This document shows positions 17,856-27,137 of a stretch of 64,000 nucleotides of DNA, piece by piece. Origin of the DNA: Streptomyces hayashii (GTDB lineage Bacteria; Actinomycetota; Actinomycetes; Streptomycetales; Streptomycetaceae); contig NZ_JAHHIU010000001.1 in assembly GCF_024539815.1 (NCBI RefSeq), positions 78,191 through 142,190 of the forward strand. The letters run 5' to 3'. The position numbers and the translations under genes were made by a program. Below the pieces are notes generated by a model, which was given only the letters and a program-made list of their open reading frames with translations, had not been told where the DNA came from and searched no databases. How positions within the stretch are numbered: position 1 is the stretch's first letter; each line of letters begins with the position of its first letter.

Positions 17856-18627
17856 CGCCATGACCTCGGTCGCGTAGGGCCTTGACCGCCTTGTCGACGA
17901 GTTCTCCGAGCCGGATGACCTCGGCGCGCAGGGCGACCAACTCGTCGTAGCGGTCGGCTTTGTCTTCGCCACACCAGGCCCGGACGGTTCGCAGGACAGC
18001 TGCCTCCGCGTCCAGCTTCCGGTCGTCCCGCCGGCTGTAGGAGTACCAGGAGGACTGGACACGCTCCTGCTCGATGCCCTGCTGCTTGCGGTCCACCTCC
18101 GGAAGGATCTCGTCGGCGAGACGGCCGGCCACCTGGCGGGCGACGCGCTCGGTGACCGGCCACCCAGCCAGACACATGCCGTGGCGGTTCTCGTACACCA
18201 TGGCGTCACCGCGGAGTTCAGCTGCGTCGATGCCGATGAGCGGTGCCGTCTCGTCGAGGCGGCTCAGCTCCAGGACCCCGGCGTCGGCCACTGTTCGGCG
18301 CAGGCGGAGCCTGTTCTTCGGACGGACGAAGCCGAGGATCATGCGGGCGGCCTCGAATTCCGTGCTGCCCCGGACGTGGCGAGAGGACTCCGCCAGCGCC
18401 AGCTCCGCCGCGTCATCCGCGCGGAACGTATCAACATCCGCCCACGGCGCTACGAGAGAGCCGGAACTGACCCACTCCTGCAGGCCAGCGGCATCGCCTT
18501 CGAGAAACCGCACGTGGATCCAGCCAGACCTGCCGGAGCTGCCCACGCGTACGACCTCGACGTGGCGGACCTCGCTACCCAGGTCCTTCGGCCTCGCGCG
18601 GTACGCCCAGTGCTCGCCAATCTCCAT
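17785..18627 (-). CDS. Uncharacterised protein, PE-like Streptomyces island family
   Basis: A 280-residue soluble protein starting MEIGEHWAYRARPKDLGSEV. It has an SH3-like N-terminal section (HVEVVRVGSSGRSGWIHVRF) and a helical, charged C-terminal half (AVLRTVRAWCGEDKADRYDE). Similar proteins occur on Streptomyces mobile elements, but I know of no assigned function. Its 3' end overlaps the end of the convergent upstream gene by 71 bases, so each transcript is antisense to the other there. Confidence 0.7.
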   Translation of the reverse strand: MEIGEHWAYRARPKDLGSEVRHVEVVRVGSSGRSGWIHVRFLEGDAAGLQEWVSSGSLVAPWADVDTFRADDAAELALAESSRHVRGSTEFEAARMILGFVRPKNRLRLRRTVADAGVLELSRLDETAPLIGIDAAELRGDAMVYENRHGMCLAGWPVTERVARQVAGRLADEILPEVDRKQQGIEQERVQSSWYSYSRRDDRKLDAEAAVLRTVRAWCGEDKADRYDELVALRAEVIRLGELVDKAVKALRDRGHGVIASTIERDLGVHIATLDPDVRR

Positions 18628-18779
18628 GTGTCTATTGAGCCAGGTCCCTTGGCCCTCTCACCGGGCGTTTGCCATAACCTCCGGAGCGAGATGACCTCCA
18701 CGAGGTTGACGCTGCCCCCGCAGGGTGTCGCCGGAGACGGCTGTGCCTCTGGTGGTGACCACCAGAGGTGCAGCAGCAG

Positions 18780-20315
18780 TCACCACTGGGACTCCGCAGG
18801 CTTACGTGATTCCCTGCGCGCACGTAGGAGATCATCGAGTACGCGCACGGGTGACGTGGGGCTCATCGCCAGGCGGGTGTCGAGTGCCGCCTCCCACTGC
18901 TCGGTCAGTCCAAGCATGAGGCGTTTTCGCATTCCGGGTGTGACGTGGGCGTAGCGCGCGGAGACCGAGCCGTCGATGTGGCCCATGCGGTCGTCCATGA
19001 GGACCTTCTCGGTGCCGAGGACCTCCATCACGGTCCGGTGGGTGTGGCGGAGGCCGTGGGGTGTGAGGCCCTTGGCGATCGGGAGCCAGCAGGCGTCGGC
19101 ACGGTCGCTGGCGCCACGCCCTCGGGCTGGGACGCCGGGCCACGGTTCGCCGAGGAGAGGCACGGGGCGGGCTTCCTGCGGCGCCTTCTTTGGGTACCAG
19201 CCGGAGACCGCCGGGGTGAACAGCCAGGTGGCAAAGCCGTTTCGGCGCCAGTGGGCTGCGTGCTGCGGTACCGCGCCGCCGCGCACGAATCCCAGGTCTG
19301 CGATGGCCTGTTCCACCCTGACCCGCTTGGCTTCGGTGACGCGGTCGGGGTGGTTGAGGACGTTGGACACCGTGCCGGTGGAGACTTCGGCTCGGCGTGC
19401 GACGTCGACGAGCTTTGCGCCGTGGTGGCCGCCGGTGCGGGCCGTGCCCTGGCCCCGGAAGACGTAGGTCTTGCCGTGGCACGAGCAGGGTTTCGGCTTC
19501 GTGCGGGCGACGTGGTTGGCGACCAGGGCCGACAGCCAGTCCATCACGTCGATGGTGCGGTAGCTGTCGTCCTTGGGTGGGCAGCGAACCAGCTCGCCGG
19601 TGTCGAGTTCGTACAGCTGCCATTCGACGCGGACGGCCCCGGAGCGGGCAAACTCCGTCTCCAGGCCGACGATTTCGCCCCAGCGCATGCCGGTGTAGCC
19701 CTTGAGGACGACGGCGACGAACTCGTCGTCGCGGCCGGAGAGCAGGGCGGCTCGCTCCGCGGTCAGCAGGGTGCCAAGGGGGTCGGTGACGACCTTCTCC
19801 GGGCCGCGGTCGCGGGAGCGTCCGGCGCGCTTGCCGCGTCCGCGCCGTCTGGCGGCCGGGTTCGAGGTGATCAGGCTCTCGTCGATCGCGTCCTCGAAGA
19901 TCAGGTGGAGCGTCGAGCGCCAGGTCTTGACGCTGGAGGCCGCGTAAGCGGCCTTCTCCTTCTTCTCCCACAGGTCGACGTCCGTGCGCAGGATGCCGAC
20001 GAGCGCCTTGTCCTCGAAGTCGGGGAGGAGGTGCTCCTCGATGTGGCGCTTGTAGTTCTGCATAGTCGAGGCGGCCAGGTCCTGGGCCTCGTACCAGCGG
20101 TTGGCGTACTCGCCGAAGGTCTCCTGGCCGAGTGCCGGGTCGCGCCAGTCGCCGCGCCGATACTTGTTCTCGGCCTCGCTCGCGGCGCGCTGGGCCTCGC
20201 CCTTGGTGGCGAACCGGATCGCTTTGCCGTTGTCGTCGACCACCGTGAGATGCTTGCCGGGCGCGGTCTTGTACCGGCCGCGCCAGTAGTTTCCGCGCTT
20301 CTCCGCGAAACCCAA
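18780..20315 (-). CDS. int: Tyrosine integrase with inserted LacI-type HTH
   Basis: A 511-residue site-specific recombinase that should integrate the element into tRNA-Pro. The N-terminal arm-binding module is at about residues 1-60 and a SAM-like core-binding domain at 65-150. The catalytic residues are Arg211 (GYTGMRWGE), His420/Arg423 (LTPHGLRHTH) and Tyr455 (SARYAHV). Between catalytic boxes, residues 300-350 are a LacI-type HTH (KLVDVARRAEVSTGTVSNVL, then RVRVEQAIADLGFVR). The gene reads toward the tRNA and is preceded by an excisionase-like gene. Confidence 0.93.
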   Translation of the reverse strand: MGFAEKRGNYWRGRYKTAPGKHLTVVDDNGKAIRFATKGEAQRAASEAENKYRRGDWRDPALGQETFGEYANRWYEAQDLAASTMQNYKRHIEEHLLPDFEDKALVGILRTDVDLWEKKEKAAYAASSVKTWRSTLHLIFEDAIDESLITSNPAARRRGRGKRAGRSRDRGPEKVVTDPLGTLLTAERAALLSGRDDEFVAVVLKGYTGMRWGEIVGLETEFARSGAVRVEWQLYELDTGELVRCPPKDDSYRTIDVMDWLSALVANHVARTKPKPCSCHGKTYVFRGQGTARTGGHHGAKLVDVARRAEVSTGTVSNVLNHPDRVTEAKRVRVEQAIADLGFVRGGAVPQHAAHWRRNGFATWLFTPAVSGWYPKKAPQEARPVPLLGEPWPGVPARGRGASDRADACWLPIAKGLTPHGLRHTHRTVMEVLGTEKVLMDDRMGHIDGSVSARYAHVTPGMRKRLMLGLTEQWEAALDTRLAMSPTSPVRVLDDLLRARRESRKPAESQW

Positions 20316-20363
20316 CTTCCGTCTTCCTCCCCTGTTCTCGGCTTGTGACTGGGTACGGGCGCG

Positions 20364-20693
20364 CTACGCGACGGTCTCGTACTGGGTGCGGCGCGGCGGT
20401 CGAGCCCGCAGACGCCCTGGCGTCGGGGCCGTAGTCGGCTCAGGCGGCCGGGCGGCACGAGTTCGTGCCGAGGGAGGGCTTGTCGCTGCCCGACTCGCCG
20501 GCGCGCTGCTGACGGATCGCTTCGGGCGCTCTTCGTGGAGGCGGACGATCTCGGCGAGGTGCGCGGCGGTGAAGCGGTAGGCGCGGCCGACGCGGGTGTG
20601 CGGGATGAGTCCGCGTCGGGCCCGGTCCTTGACCCACCAGGCGGAGCAGCCGAGGGCTTCGGCGATTTCTTCGGGGCGGTAGAGACGAGGCAA
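20364..20693 (-). CDS. xis: Excisionase-like MerR-type HTH protein
   Basis: A protein of about 109 residues with an N-terminal MerR/excisionase HTH (RPEEIAEALGCSAWWVKDRA, then RVGRAYRFT), the type found directly upstream of Streptomyces integrases. A Pro/Arg-rich tail follows. The TTG at 20693 was chosen because a GGCGGAG ribosome site lies five bases upstream and the product then starts at the conserved LPRLYRPEE. A TTG at 20759 would add 22 residues. It lies 48 bases before int and is probably co-transcribed. The excision role is inferred. Confidence 0.78.
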   Translation of the reverse strand: MPRLYRPEEIAEALGCSAWWVKDRARRGLIPHTRVGRAYRFTAAHLAEIVRLHEERPKRSVSSAPASRAATSPPSARTRAARPPEPTTAPTPGRLRARPPRRTQYETVA

Positions 20694-20818
20694 GGGGGCT
20701 CCGCCCTCGGTGCCGGGAAGGCGTCGTACGAGGGCAGGGGGTATGTCGGAGTGGTGCAAGAAGGGCGGGTCCTTACTGGGTGGGGGCGTGCTCGGTCAGC
20801 GGTGCTGAACGGTCCTCG

Positions 20819-21097
20819 TCACGTGGCGGTCGGCCCCTGCAGCAGCACGAGAGGCGAGACCAGGAGGGCGTCGGCGATCGCGACGAGGTCGTCGGCATCG
20901 CATCGTCGTTGGGCGCGTTCGATGCGGGACAGCATGGTGTTGGACATCGGACGGCCGAAAGCGGTCACGCGGTCGGCCAACTGGCGTTGCGACAGGCCGC
21001 GTTCGGTTCGGAGTATTTCGATGGTGCGGGCCGCCTGCATTCCTGCGGGTCCGACTTCCAGTGGGCGTGGGGGCATGGCTCCAATTGAAAGGTGCAT
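20819..21097 (-). CDS. XRE/Cro-CI family HTH regulator
   Basis: A 92-residue DNA-binding protein with a Cro/CI-type HTH (EILRTERGLSQRQLADRVTA, SNTMLSRIERAQRRCDADDL). ATGs at 21076 and 21040 are alternative starts. It faces the replication-like gene across a 460-base divergent region, so it is a likely repressor of the element's replication and mobilization genes and of int/xis. That role is inferred from position. Confidence 0.8.
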   Translation of the reverse strand: MHLSIGAMPPRPLEVGPAGMQAARTIEILRTERGLSQRQLADRVTAFGRPMSNTMLSRIERAQRRCDADDLVAIADALLVSPLVLLQGPTAT

Positions 21098-21560
21098 TCG
21101 CCGGTTTGGGTAACCGGCGATCGTGGTCTATGTTGCGCTCGCGTCGTTCGCCGAGATGCGGTTCCAGGGAGTCGGGAATGGGCACAGACCAGGACGACGA
21201 TCACGGCTCTGAAGTGCGGTGTTGTGTTGTAGCTTCCCCGTCGGCGGCCCGTCAACGGCTTGCCGATGTAATCCTTCTGGCTCTGCGGTCCGGGCAACTA
21301 TTTGGTCAACAGCGGATCGTGCCTTACGGTTTTCCTCCCGCCCGCCACCGAGCCCCATTTCTCGCGGCCTTTCTGCCGTGAGAGATTGCGCCGGATAGGG
21401 CTGGACTTGCGCGACTGGGGTGTGGCTATGTTGACGACACCCCCGGAAACGCAATCGCTTCCCGGCGCGCGTCCGCGCCAACACCCCCTCGAATCCCGCC
21501 CCGACCGACGGTGAGCCGTGATGCCCGCGCACAGGCCACCGAGTGAGGACCGCCCCGCAC
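21098..21560. promoter_or_regulatory. Divergent control region of the mobile element
   Basis: About 460 bases without a credible gene, noticeably more AT-rich than the surroundings. It separates the XRE repressor (minus) from the replication-like gene (plus) and should hold both promoters. It could also contain an origin, but no iterated repeats stood out by eye. Confidence 0.45.
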
Positions 21561-22481
21561 TTGGCACGAATCCGCACCATCAAGCCCGAAGCCTTCGTCT
21601 CCGAGTCCCTGGCCGTCGTCTCCCTGACCGCCGAGCGCACCTTCCTCGGCCTGCTCACCCAGGCCGACGACCAGGGCCGCCACCGCGACCACGCCGCGAT
21701 CATCGCCGGGCAGTTGTGGGTGCTGCGCCCGGAGCACACCCCGTCCGATGTCGAGACGGACCTCGCCCAGCTCGCCGACGCGGGACTGATCTGCCGCTAC
21801 AAGGGGCCGGATCACAAGCGGTACCTGCACGTCGTGACCTGGCACCAGCATCAGAAGATCAACCGGGCGAGCAAGAGCCGCCTCCCGAGCTGCCCGGTTC
21901 ACGACGCTTCGGTCGCGTCGGCTCCTGCCGTGGGCGCCGGTGTCACGGAGTACTCGCTACCGCCTCACGCAGTCCTCACTGAGGGCTCCGGCGAGGTCCG
22001 TGAGTCCACGCTGAATCCGGGGCTTGAGAGCGAAGTCTCAGATCAAGAGGGCTTCACGGAGTCCTCCGCGAGGGATCAGGGAGCGCTCGGTGAGGCAGCA
22101 GTGACGTCTCACGGTCCGGATCTAGGACCTAGGACCGTGGATCTAGGAGATATCCCTTCGGGGGGCGCAAGCGCCCACACGCCCGACACCGTCTCGGCCA
22201 AGCAGCTCCTCGGCGAGTACATCGCCGCGTGCAACCACCGCCCGCCAGATGCCTTCCTGAACCATCTCGGCAAACAGGTGCGCAAGCTGCTCGACGAGGG
22301 CATCGCCCCCGCACACCTCCGGGCCGCCCTCGAACGCCACCGGGTCAAGGGCCTGTCCCCTGGCGTCCTGCCCAGCCTCGTCCACGAGGTCATGAACGCC
22401 GCATCCTCCACCACACCCGCCGCCCACCGGGCGTGGACGAACCCCACCGACGTCGTCGCCGCCTACGGAGATGAGCTCTGA
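21561..22481 (+). CDS. Replication-initiator-like HTH protein
   Basis: A 306-residue protein. The start LARIRTIKPEAFVSESLAVV is the hallmark of a phage/plasmid replication-associated family of actinobacteria. The N-terminal 110 residues contain a winged-helix-like module (RTFLGLLTQADDQGR, DLAQLADAGLICRY), followed by a variable acidic linker and a C-terminal helical domain. The TTG at 21561 matches the family N-terminus and has AGGA 11 bases upstream; a GTG at 21543 would add six residues. It overlaps the DnaC-like gene by four bases, which supports a replication role. Confidence 0.72.
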   Translation: MARIRTIKPEAFVSESLAVVSLTAERTFLGLLTQADDQGRHRDHAAIIAGQLWVLRPEHTPSDVETDLAQLADAGLICRYKGPDHKRYLHVVTWHQHQKINRASKSRLPSCPVHDASVASAPAVGAGVTEYSLPPHAVLTEGSGEVRESTLNPGLESEVSDQEGFTESSARDQGALGEAAVTSHGPDLGPRTVDLGDIPSGGASAHTPDTVSAKQLLGEYIAACNHRPPDAFLNHLGKQVRKLLDEGIAPAHLRAALERHRVKGLSPGVLPSLVHEVMNAASSTTPAAHRAWTNPTDVVAAYGDEL

Positions 22482-23176
22482 CCGCCACCCTCACCCGCGC
22501 ACCCCAGCCCGTCGGCGCGATCACCGACCGGCTCAACACGATCCTCGCCAACCGCGGCATCGACCCCACCACGGCTGCCGCCCAAGAACCGGCGCCCCAG
22601 ACCGTCACCGCCCTGGAACTCGCCGACGCCCGCATCCCCGCCCGCTACCGCCGCGCCCTGGCCGACCATCCCCAGATCACCTCCTGGGCCGACCAGATCG
22701 CCCGCGCCGGACGCCCCGGCCCGACCGGACCCGGTATCGCCGAGGGCCCGTCGCTGCTGATTGCCGGCCCCACCGGCACCGGCAAAACCCACCAGGCGTA
22801 CGGCGCCGTCCGGGCCCTCCTCACCCGAGGCGTCCGCCTGCGCTGGGAGGCCACCACCTCCGCCGACCTCCACGCGCGGCTCCGCCCCCGCGCCGGCCAC
22901 GACGGCGAACGGGAACTGCAGACACTGGCCCGCTGCCCCCTGCTGCTCCTGGATGACCTCGGCGCAGCCAAGACCAGCGAATGGACCGAGGAGCTCACCT
23001 ATCGGCTCATCAACCACCGGTACGAGCACATGCTCCCCACCCTCATCACCACCAACCTCCCCACCGCCGAGCTCCGCACCGCGCTCGGCGACCGCGTCGC
23101 CTCCCGCCTCGCCGAGATGACCGAGCGGGTCATCCTCACCGGCTCCGACCGACGCCGCACCGCGCCCAGGATCTGA
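22478..23176 (+). CDS. DnaC/IstB-like AAA+ ATPase, CTG start
   Basis: A 232-residue ATPase resembling helicase loaders. Walker A is LIAGPTGTGKTHQAYG, Walker B is LLLLDDLGAAKTSEW, sensor 1 is TLITTNLP, and the arginine box is GDRVASRLAEM. The reading frame has an in-frame stop at 22472-22474, so the start must be the CTG at 22478. This overlaps the upstream TGA (CTGA) and is preceded by GGAG with seven bases spacing. A CTG start is rare. It probably loads a helicase at the element's origin (inferred). Confidence 0.85.
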   Translation: MTATLTRAPQPVGAITDRLNTILANRGIDPTTAAAQEPAPQTVTALELADARIPARYRRALADHPQITSWADQIARAGRPGPTGPGIAEGPSLLIAGPTGTGKTHQAYGAVRALLTRGVRLRWEATTSADLHARLRPRAGHDGERELQTLARCPLLLLDDLGAAKTSEWTEELTYRLINHRYEHMLPTLITTNLPTAELRTALGDRVASRLAEMTERVILTGSDRRRTAPRI

Positions 23177-23264
23177 ACGGCCCGCGGCCCCTCCCGTTCC
23201 ACCACCTCACCCGCCCGGGCTTCCGCCTGCCCTCGAGCGCCCGGGTTCCTTGGAGAGCCTCTGC

Positions 23265-24596
23265 ATGCCCCCTGGCCCCATCACGCTCATCAGCGCCAAC
23301 GACATCGGCATGCCCGCCTTGCCGCACTGGTTCCCTGCGCCTGCTGCCATCGCGGCTCTGCTCGTCGTCGTACTGTCCGCCGCATGGTCCCTGTGTAAGT
23401 ACCGACGGAAGCCGAGCGCTGGACAGCGCCGTAGCACCGCCGCGATCCCGGTCGCCGCCGTCGCCGCGATCGGCTGCACCGCCTACAGCGCGGACACCAG
23501 CTGGCGCTTCGCCGCCGACTACCTCGACATGGGCAGCGCCGTCGAGCGCGCCGCGATGTTCGCCGCCGCCGAACTAGCGCTGTTCGCCACCGCGCTGATG
23601 GCGCGGGCGAACCTCAACGGTTCCAAGCAGGCGCCCGGGGTGCCCGGCACCCTCACCTGGGTGATCACCTGCGTGCAGATCGTGCCCGCCTACGCCGAGT
23701 CCGGCCTGGTCGGCGGAACTGTGCGGGCCTTCGTCGGCCCGGTCCTGGCGGCAGTGCTCTGGCACCTGGCCATGGGCATCGAACTGCGCCACCGCAGCCC
23801 GCACGTCGACTCCCGCAGCCTGGCCGCCCTCCTCACCCGACGGGCACGCGAACGGATGCTGGCTCGTCTGGGGATTGCCGACCGGGACGCGGATGCCGCC
23901 CGGATCATCCGCGACCGCGCCCTCGACCGGGCCGTCACGCTGATCCTCCGGGCAGAGACCATGACAGCCGACAAGCGCACCAAGTGGCGAGGCCGACGCC
24001 TCACCCGCCGCCTGCACCAGGCCCTGGAGCAGGCTGACGTCGACCGCGACGAACGCCAGGACGAGCTGCTGCTGCGCAAGCTCGCCACCCGCCAACAGGT
24101 CAATGTTCTGGCCTCCAGGTCATTGCCCGCGCGCTGGCCCGACGCCGCCGCACGCACGAGGGGCGGCTCCGCGACGGCCCGCCCGCGGGCTACGGCAAGA
24201 GAGCGGGCAGAAAGTTCGGGCCTCCAGCCCCACAAGGTCGCGGGCGATGACGCCGCCGACCGGACAGCCCGCCCCCTGCCCGAAAACCGCCCGCAACAGC
24301 CCGCCCGCACCACCGTCGGCCCGGAACCAAAACCGGGCGGGGAAACGCCGGGCAACGACCCACGCACCGCCTCGCGGGCGGAGTCGAAGCGCCCGAGCTC
24401 CAAACCGCGCGCTACACGGGAGCTCCTCAACGAATACGCCCGTGACCTCTTCCGCGAGCACGGACGTCTCTCCCGCGACCTGTTGGAGGTGGCCGTACGC
24501 AAGGACGGCTACAGCGTGGCCAGCGACACCGCCGGCGAGGTGGTCCGCATCATCAAGGCCGAGCTGCCCACGGCGCCCGTCGGCCACCCGCACTGA
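23265..24596 (+). CDS. DUF2637-like membrane protein of the mobile element
   Basis: A 443-residue protein with four hydrophobic segments in the first 175 residues (near WFPAPAAIAALLVVVLSAAW, TAAIPVAAVAAIG, FAAAELALFATALM and FVGPVLAAVLWHLAMG). A long basic cytoplasmic region and a C-terminal wing-like module (RDLLEVAVRKDGYSV) follow. This layout matches the DUF2637 proteins of Streptomyces conjugative elements. It may help transfer or spread, but the role is unknown. The ATG at 23265 has GGAGAG upstream; a TTG at 23250 is in frame. Confidence 0.72.
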   Translation: MPPGPITLISANDIGMPALPHWFPAPAAIAALLVVVLSAAWSLCKYRRKPSAGQRRSTAAIPVAAVAAIGCTAYSADTSWRFAADYLDMGSAVERAAMFAAAELALFATALMARANLNGSKQAPGVPGTLTWVITCVQIVPAYAESGLVGGTVRAFVGPVLAAVLWHLAMGIELRHRSPHVDSRSLAALLTRRARERMLARLGIADRDADAARIIRDRALDRAVTLILRAETMTADKRTKWRGRRLTRRLHQALEQADVDRDERQDELLLRKLATRQQVNVLASRSLPARWPDAAARTRGGSATARPRATARERAESSGLQPHKVAGDDAADRTARPLPENRPQQPARTTVGPEPKPGGETPGNDPRTASRAESKRPSSKPRATRELLNEYARDLFREHGRLSRDLLEVAVRKDGYSVASDTAGEVVRIIKAELPTAPVGHPH

Positions 24597-24624
24597 GACC
24601 ACCCCCAACGCCCAAGGAAAATCA

Positions 24625-25263
24625 ATGCACGAATCGCACCACGAACTCCCCACCTCCCAGGAGGAGATGATCACCGACCTCGGCAGCGCAGCAAGCAATG
24701 GCGATGGACCGTCCATAGGCCGGTCCATTGCGGACTCCTCCGCCCCGGGGGTGGCGGAGGAGCAGCTCCGGCACGAGGGCGTGCCGGAGCAGGAGCTGGT
24801 GGGCGCCGGCGAGCAGCCGCCCGATCCCTCCGTTGGGGCCACGCAGCGCGCGCCGTACCGCCGCGCGAACCTCGATGCGCAGCGCTCCGAGCACGTCACC
24901 GCGCGCTTCGCGCCGCACGAGAAGCACGACATCCAGTCGTCGGCGAAGACCGCTCACGTGACCATGGCCCGCTACATTGCCGACGCCACCATGGCCCGCG
25001 TCTGCGGTGAGATCACCGTCGCCGCCGAGCGCACGGTCTGCGACGATGCGGTCGACGAGCTCGCTGCGATGAGGGCGCACATCGCCCGCATCGGTAACAA
25101 CGTCAACCAGATCGCCCGCCGTCTCAATGCGGACGGCGATCCACACCCTGTGGACGCCGCGATCCTTCACCGGGCGGACCGCCTGCTCGCCACAGCCCAC
25201 GACGCAGTCCGGGCGATCGACGACGCCGCCTTCCGGGCAGCCGAGCAGAAGTGGGCGGTCTGA
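24625..25263 (+). CDS. mobC: Mobilization protein, MobC family
   Basis: A 212-residue relaxosome accessory protein. The first 90 residues are acidic and variable. The C-terminal half has the ribbon-helix-helix/MobC signature (RFAPHEKHDIQSSA, ARYIADATMA, IARIGNNVNQIARRLN). MobC-type proteins bind near oriT and help the relaxase open the DNA. The ATG at 24625 has an AAGGAAA ribosome site. The stop lies one base before the relaxase GTG, so the two are co-translated. Confidence 0.88.
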   Translation: MHESHHELPTSQEEMITDLGSAASNGDGPSIGRSIADSSAPGVAEEQLRHEGVPEQELVGAGEQPPDPSVGATQRAPYRRANLDAQRSEHVTARFAPHEKHDIQSSAKTAHVTMARYIADATMARVCGEITVAAERTVCDDAVDELAAMRAHIARIGNNVNQIARRLNADGDPHPVDAAILHRADRLLATAHDAVRAIDDAAFRAAEQKWAV

Positions 25264-25264
25264 G

Positions 25265-26974
25265 GTGATCGCGAACATCGTCAAGCCGGGCAACAAGACC
25301 TACGGCGTGCTGGCCTACCTCTTCGGCAAAGGCCGCGCCAACGAACACACCGACCAGCACATCGTCGCCTCCTGGGACGACTTCATCCCCGAGCCCGGCC
25401 CCTGGGACAGCCCTGGCCACAAGCAACGGCTCGGCCAGCTCACTCAGGCCCTGGACCTGCGGGTCAAGCAAGCTGGCGACAAGGCACCGGAGGGGCACGT
25501 GTGGCACTGCTCGATCCGCGCCGCGGCCGAGGACCGCTTCCTCACCGACGCCGAGTGGGCCACCATCGCCCGGCGCATGGTGCACGCGACCGGCATCGCA
25601 CCCGACGGCGATCCGGACGGCTGCCGCTGGGTTGCTGTGCGTCACGCGGAGGACCATATCCACATCGTCGCCACCAAGGTGCGCGGTGATCTGCGCCCGC
25701 CGCGGAACTGGAACGACTACCGCCGCGCCATGAACGAACTCACAGCCGTCGAGGAAGACTTCGGTCTCACCCGGGTTGCACGTGGCCCCGAAGCTGCTGC
25801 CGGCACCTCGGCGGTGAAGCGCTCCACCCGGGCCGAGGAGGAGAAGGCCAAGCGACGGGGCCACGACAAGACCGCGCGTGAGCGGCTGCGGCACATCGTG
25901 CGTACCGCGCTGTCCCACGCGAAGGATCTGGAGGAGTTCTTCAACCTGCTCGCCGATGCCGACCTTCAGGTCGAGACCCGCACACTGCCCTCCGGCGACC
26001 TCGGCGGCTACAAGGTCGCCCTGTCCGACGACAGCACACCCATCTGGTACTCCGGCTCCAGCCTCGCCACCGACCTGTCCCTCCCCCAGATCCGACAGCG
26101 CCTGGCCGCCACCGAGACACAGCCCACCGCAGCCTCATCAGCTCGTCGGCACCGCCCCAACCCATGGCACGTGGCCACCGCTGCCGCCGAACGCATCCCC
26201 CACCACTTCGCCCACGCCGACGACGGAGCCGTCCAGGCCCACCTCACCGTCTTCGGTGAAGTCCTGTACGCGCTACCCGCCCACGCCCCTGCCCGACTCC
26301 AGGCCGAACTCCACCGTGCGGCTGCCGCCTTCGAACACGCCGCCCACACCCGCGCCCGCGCCGACCACCAGCACGCCCGCGCACTACGGGGCGCGCTCAA
26401 GGCCATGCGCTACCAGCCCGCGGACCACACCGGGCTGGCCATGCTCTTGGACGCCGCCATCCTCGTCGTCCTCGCCGTCCAGCGCCACAGCGCACTGCAC
26501 CACCACGACCGCCAGGTGGCCGCCGCCCGCCAGACGCTCAACCACCTGCAAGCCGCCTACGCCCAGATAGCCCCCGCAAGCCTCACCGCACTCGCCAGGC
26601 ACCATCCCTCCGACAACACGGTGAACCGGTACGTCCGCGCCCTGCACGAGGTCCTCCCCCGCCAGGCCGAACAGATCCTCACCGAAAACGCCTGGCCCGC
26701 TCTCACCGCCACCCTCGCCGCCGCCGAAGCCGTCGGCCACAACCCGGCCACCGTCCTCCAGCAGGCAGCCCAGCACCGCCCCTTGGACGACGCGAAGTCA
26801 GCATCCGAGGTCCTCGTCTGGCGCATCCAGCGCCTCGGCGACCGGCATGCACCCGGCCCCGGCGCACGAACCGCGCAGGCCCGCCGCCTTCCCGCTCAGA
26901 CCGCCCCGCAGACCGATCCCGGGCTCCCGGGCGCGTACACGCCGCCTACATCCCGCGCCGGACGGTCCCGCTGA
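25265..26974 (+). CDS. Relaxase/mobilization nuclease
   Basis: A 569-residue relaxase of the MobA/VirD2 group. The N-terminal 190 residues are the nuclease domain: IANIVKPGNKTYGVLAYLFG opens it, and the metal-binding motif III is seen as RHAEDHIHIVATKV. The rest is a long helical, His/Ala-rich region of unknown role. It should nick oriT and pilot the strand during transfer. No FtsK/TraB-type translocase or type IV secretion gene is seen nearby, so mobilization in trans is inferred. The GTG at 25265 directly follows the mobC stop. Confidence 0.9.
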   Translation: MIANIVKPGNKTYGVLAYLFGKGRANEHTDQHIVASWDDFIPEPGPWDSPGHKQRLGQLTQALDLRVKQAGDKAPEGHVWHCSIRAAAEDRFLTDAEWATIARRMVHATGIAPDGDPDGCRWVAVRHAEDHIHIVATKVRGDLRPPRNWNDYRRAMNELTAVEEDFGLTRVARGPEAAAGTSAVKRSTRAEEEKAKRRGHDKTARERLRHIVRTALSHAKDLEEFFNLLADADLQVETRTLPSGDLGGYKVALSDDSTPIWYSGSSLATDLSLPQIRQRLAATETQPTAASSARRHRPNPWHVATAAAERIPHHFAHADDGAVQAHLTVFGEVLYALPAHAPARLQAELHRAAAAFEHAAHTRARADHQHARALRGALKAMRYQPADHTGLAMLLDAAILVVLAVQRHSALHHHDRQVAAARQTLNHLQAAYAQIAPASLTALARHHPSDNTVNRYVRALHEVLPRQAEQILTENAWPALTATLAAAEAVGHNPATVLQQAAQHRPLDDAKSASEVLVWRIQRLGDRHAPGPGARTAQARRLPAQTAPQTDPGLPGAYTPPTSRAGRSR

Positions 26975-27057
26975 GCCGGAGCCCCTGGCGCGGGCCACGA
27001 GGAACGACACCACGCGCAGCCACGGACCGGTACGAAGCCGACGGGTCGTAGCTGTAC

Positions 27058-27082
27058 ATCCCCGGTTATCGAAACCGGGGAT
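27058..27082. repeat. Palindrome after the relaxase gene
   Basis: A 10-base inverted repeat ATCCCCGGTT/AACCGGGGAT with a five-base centre (ATCGA), 84 bases after the relaxase stop and 43 bases before the ribosome site of the next gene. It could be an operator, a terminator or an oriT-type hairpin. Confidence 0.6.
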
Positions 27083-27137
27083 TCTCCGGACCCTATGTCT
27101 TGCCCGACCGCCCCACCCCTCAACAAGGAGCACCCGC

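Noticed and set aside
26847..27137. N-terminal extension of the small gene after the relaxase
   Set aside because: It overlaps the relaxase C-terminus out of frame, is Pro/Arg-rich, and a strong ribosome site lies directly before the ATT at 27138.
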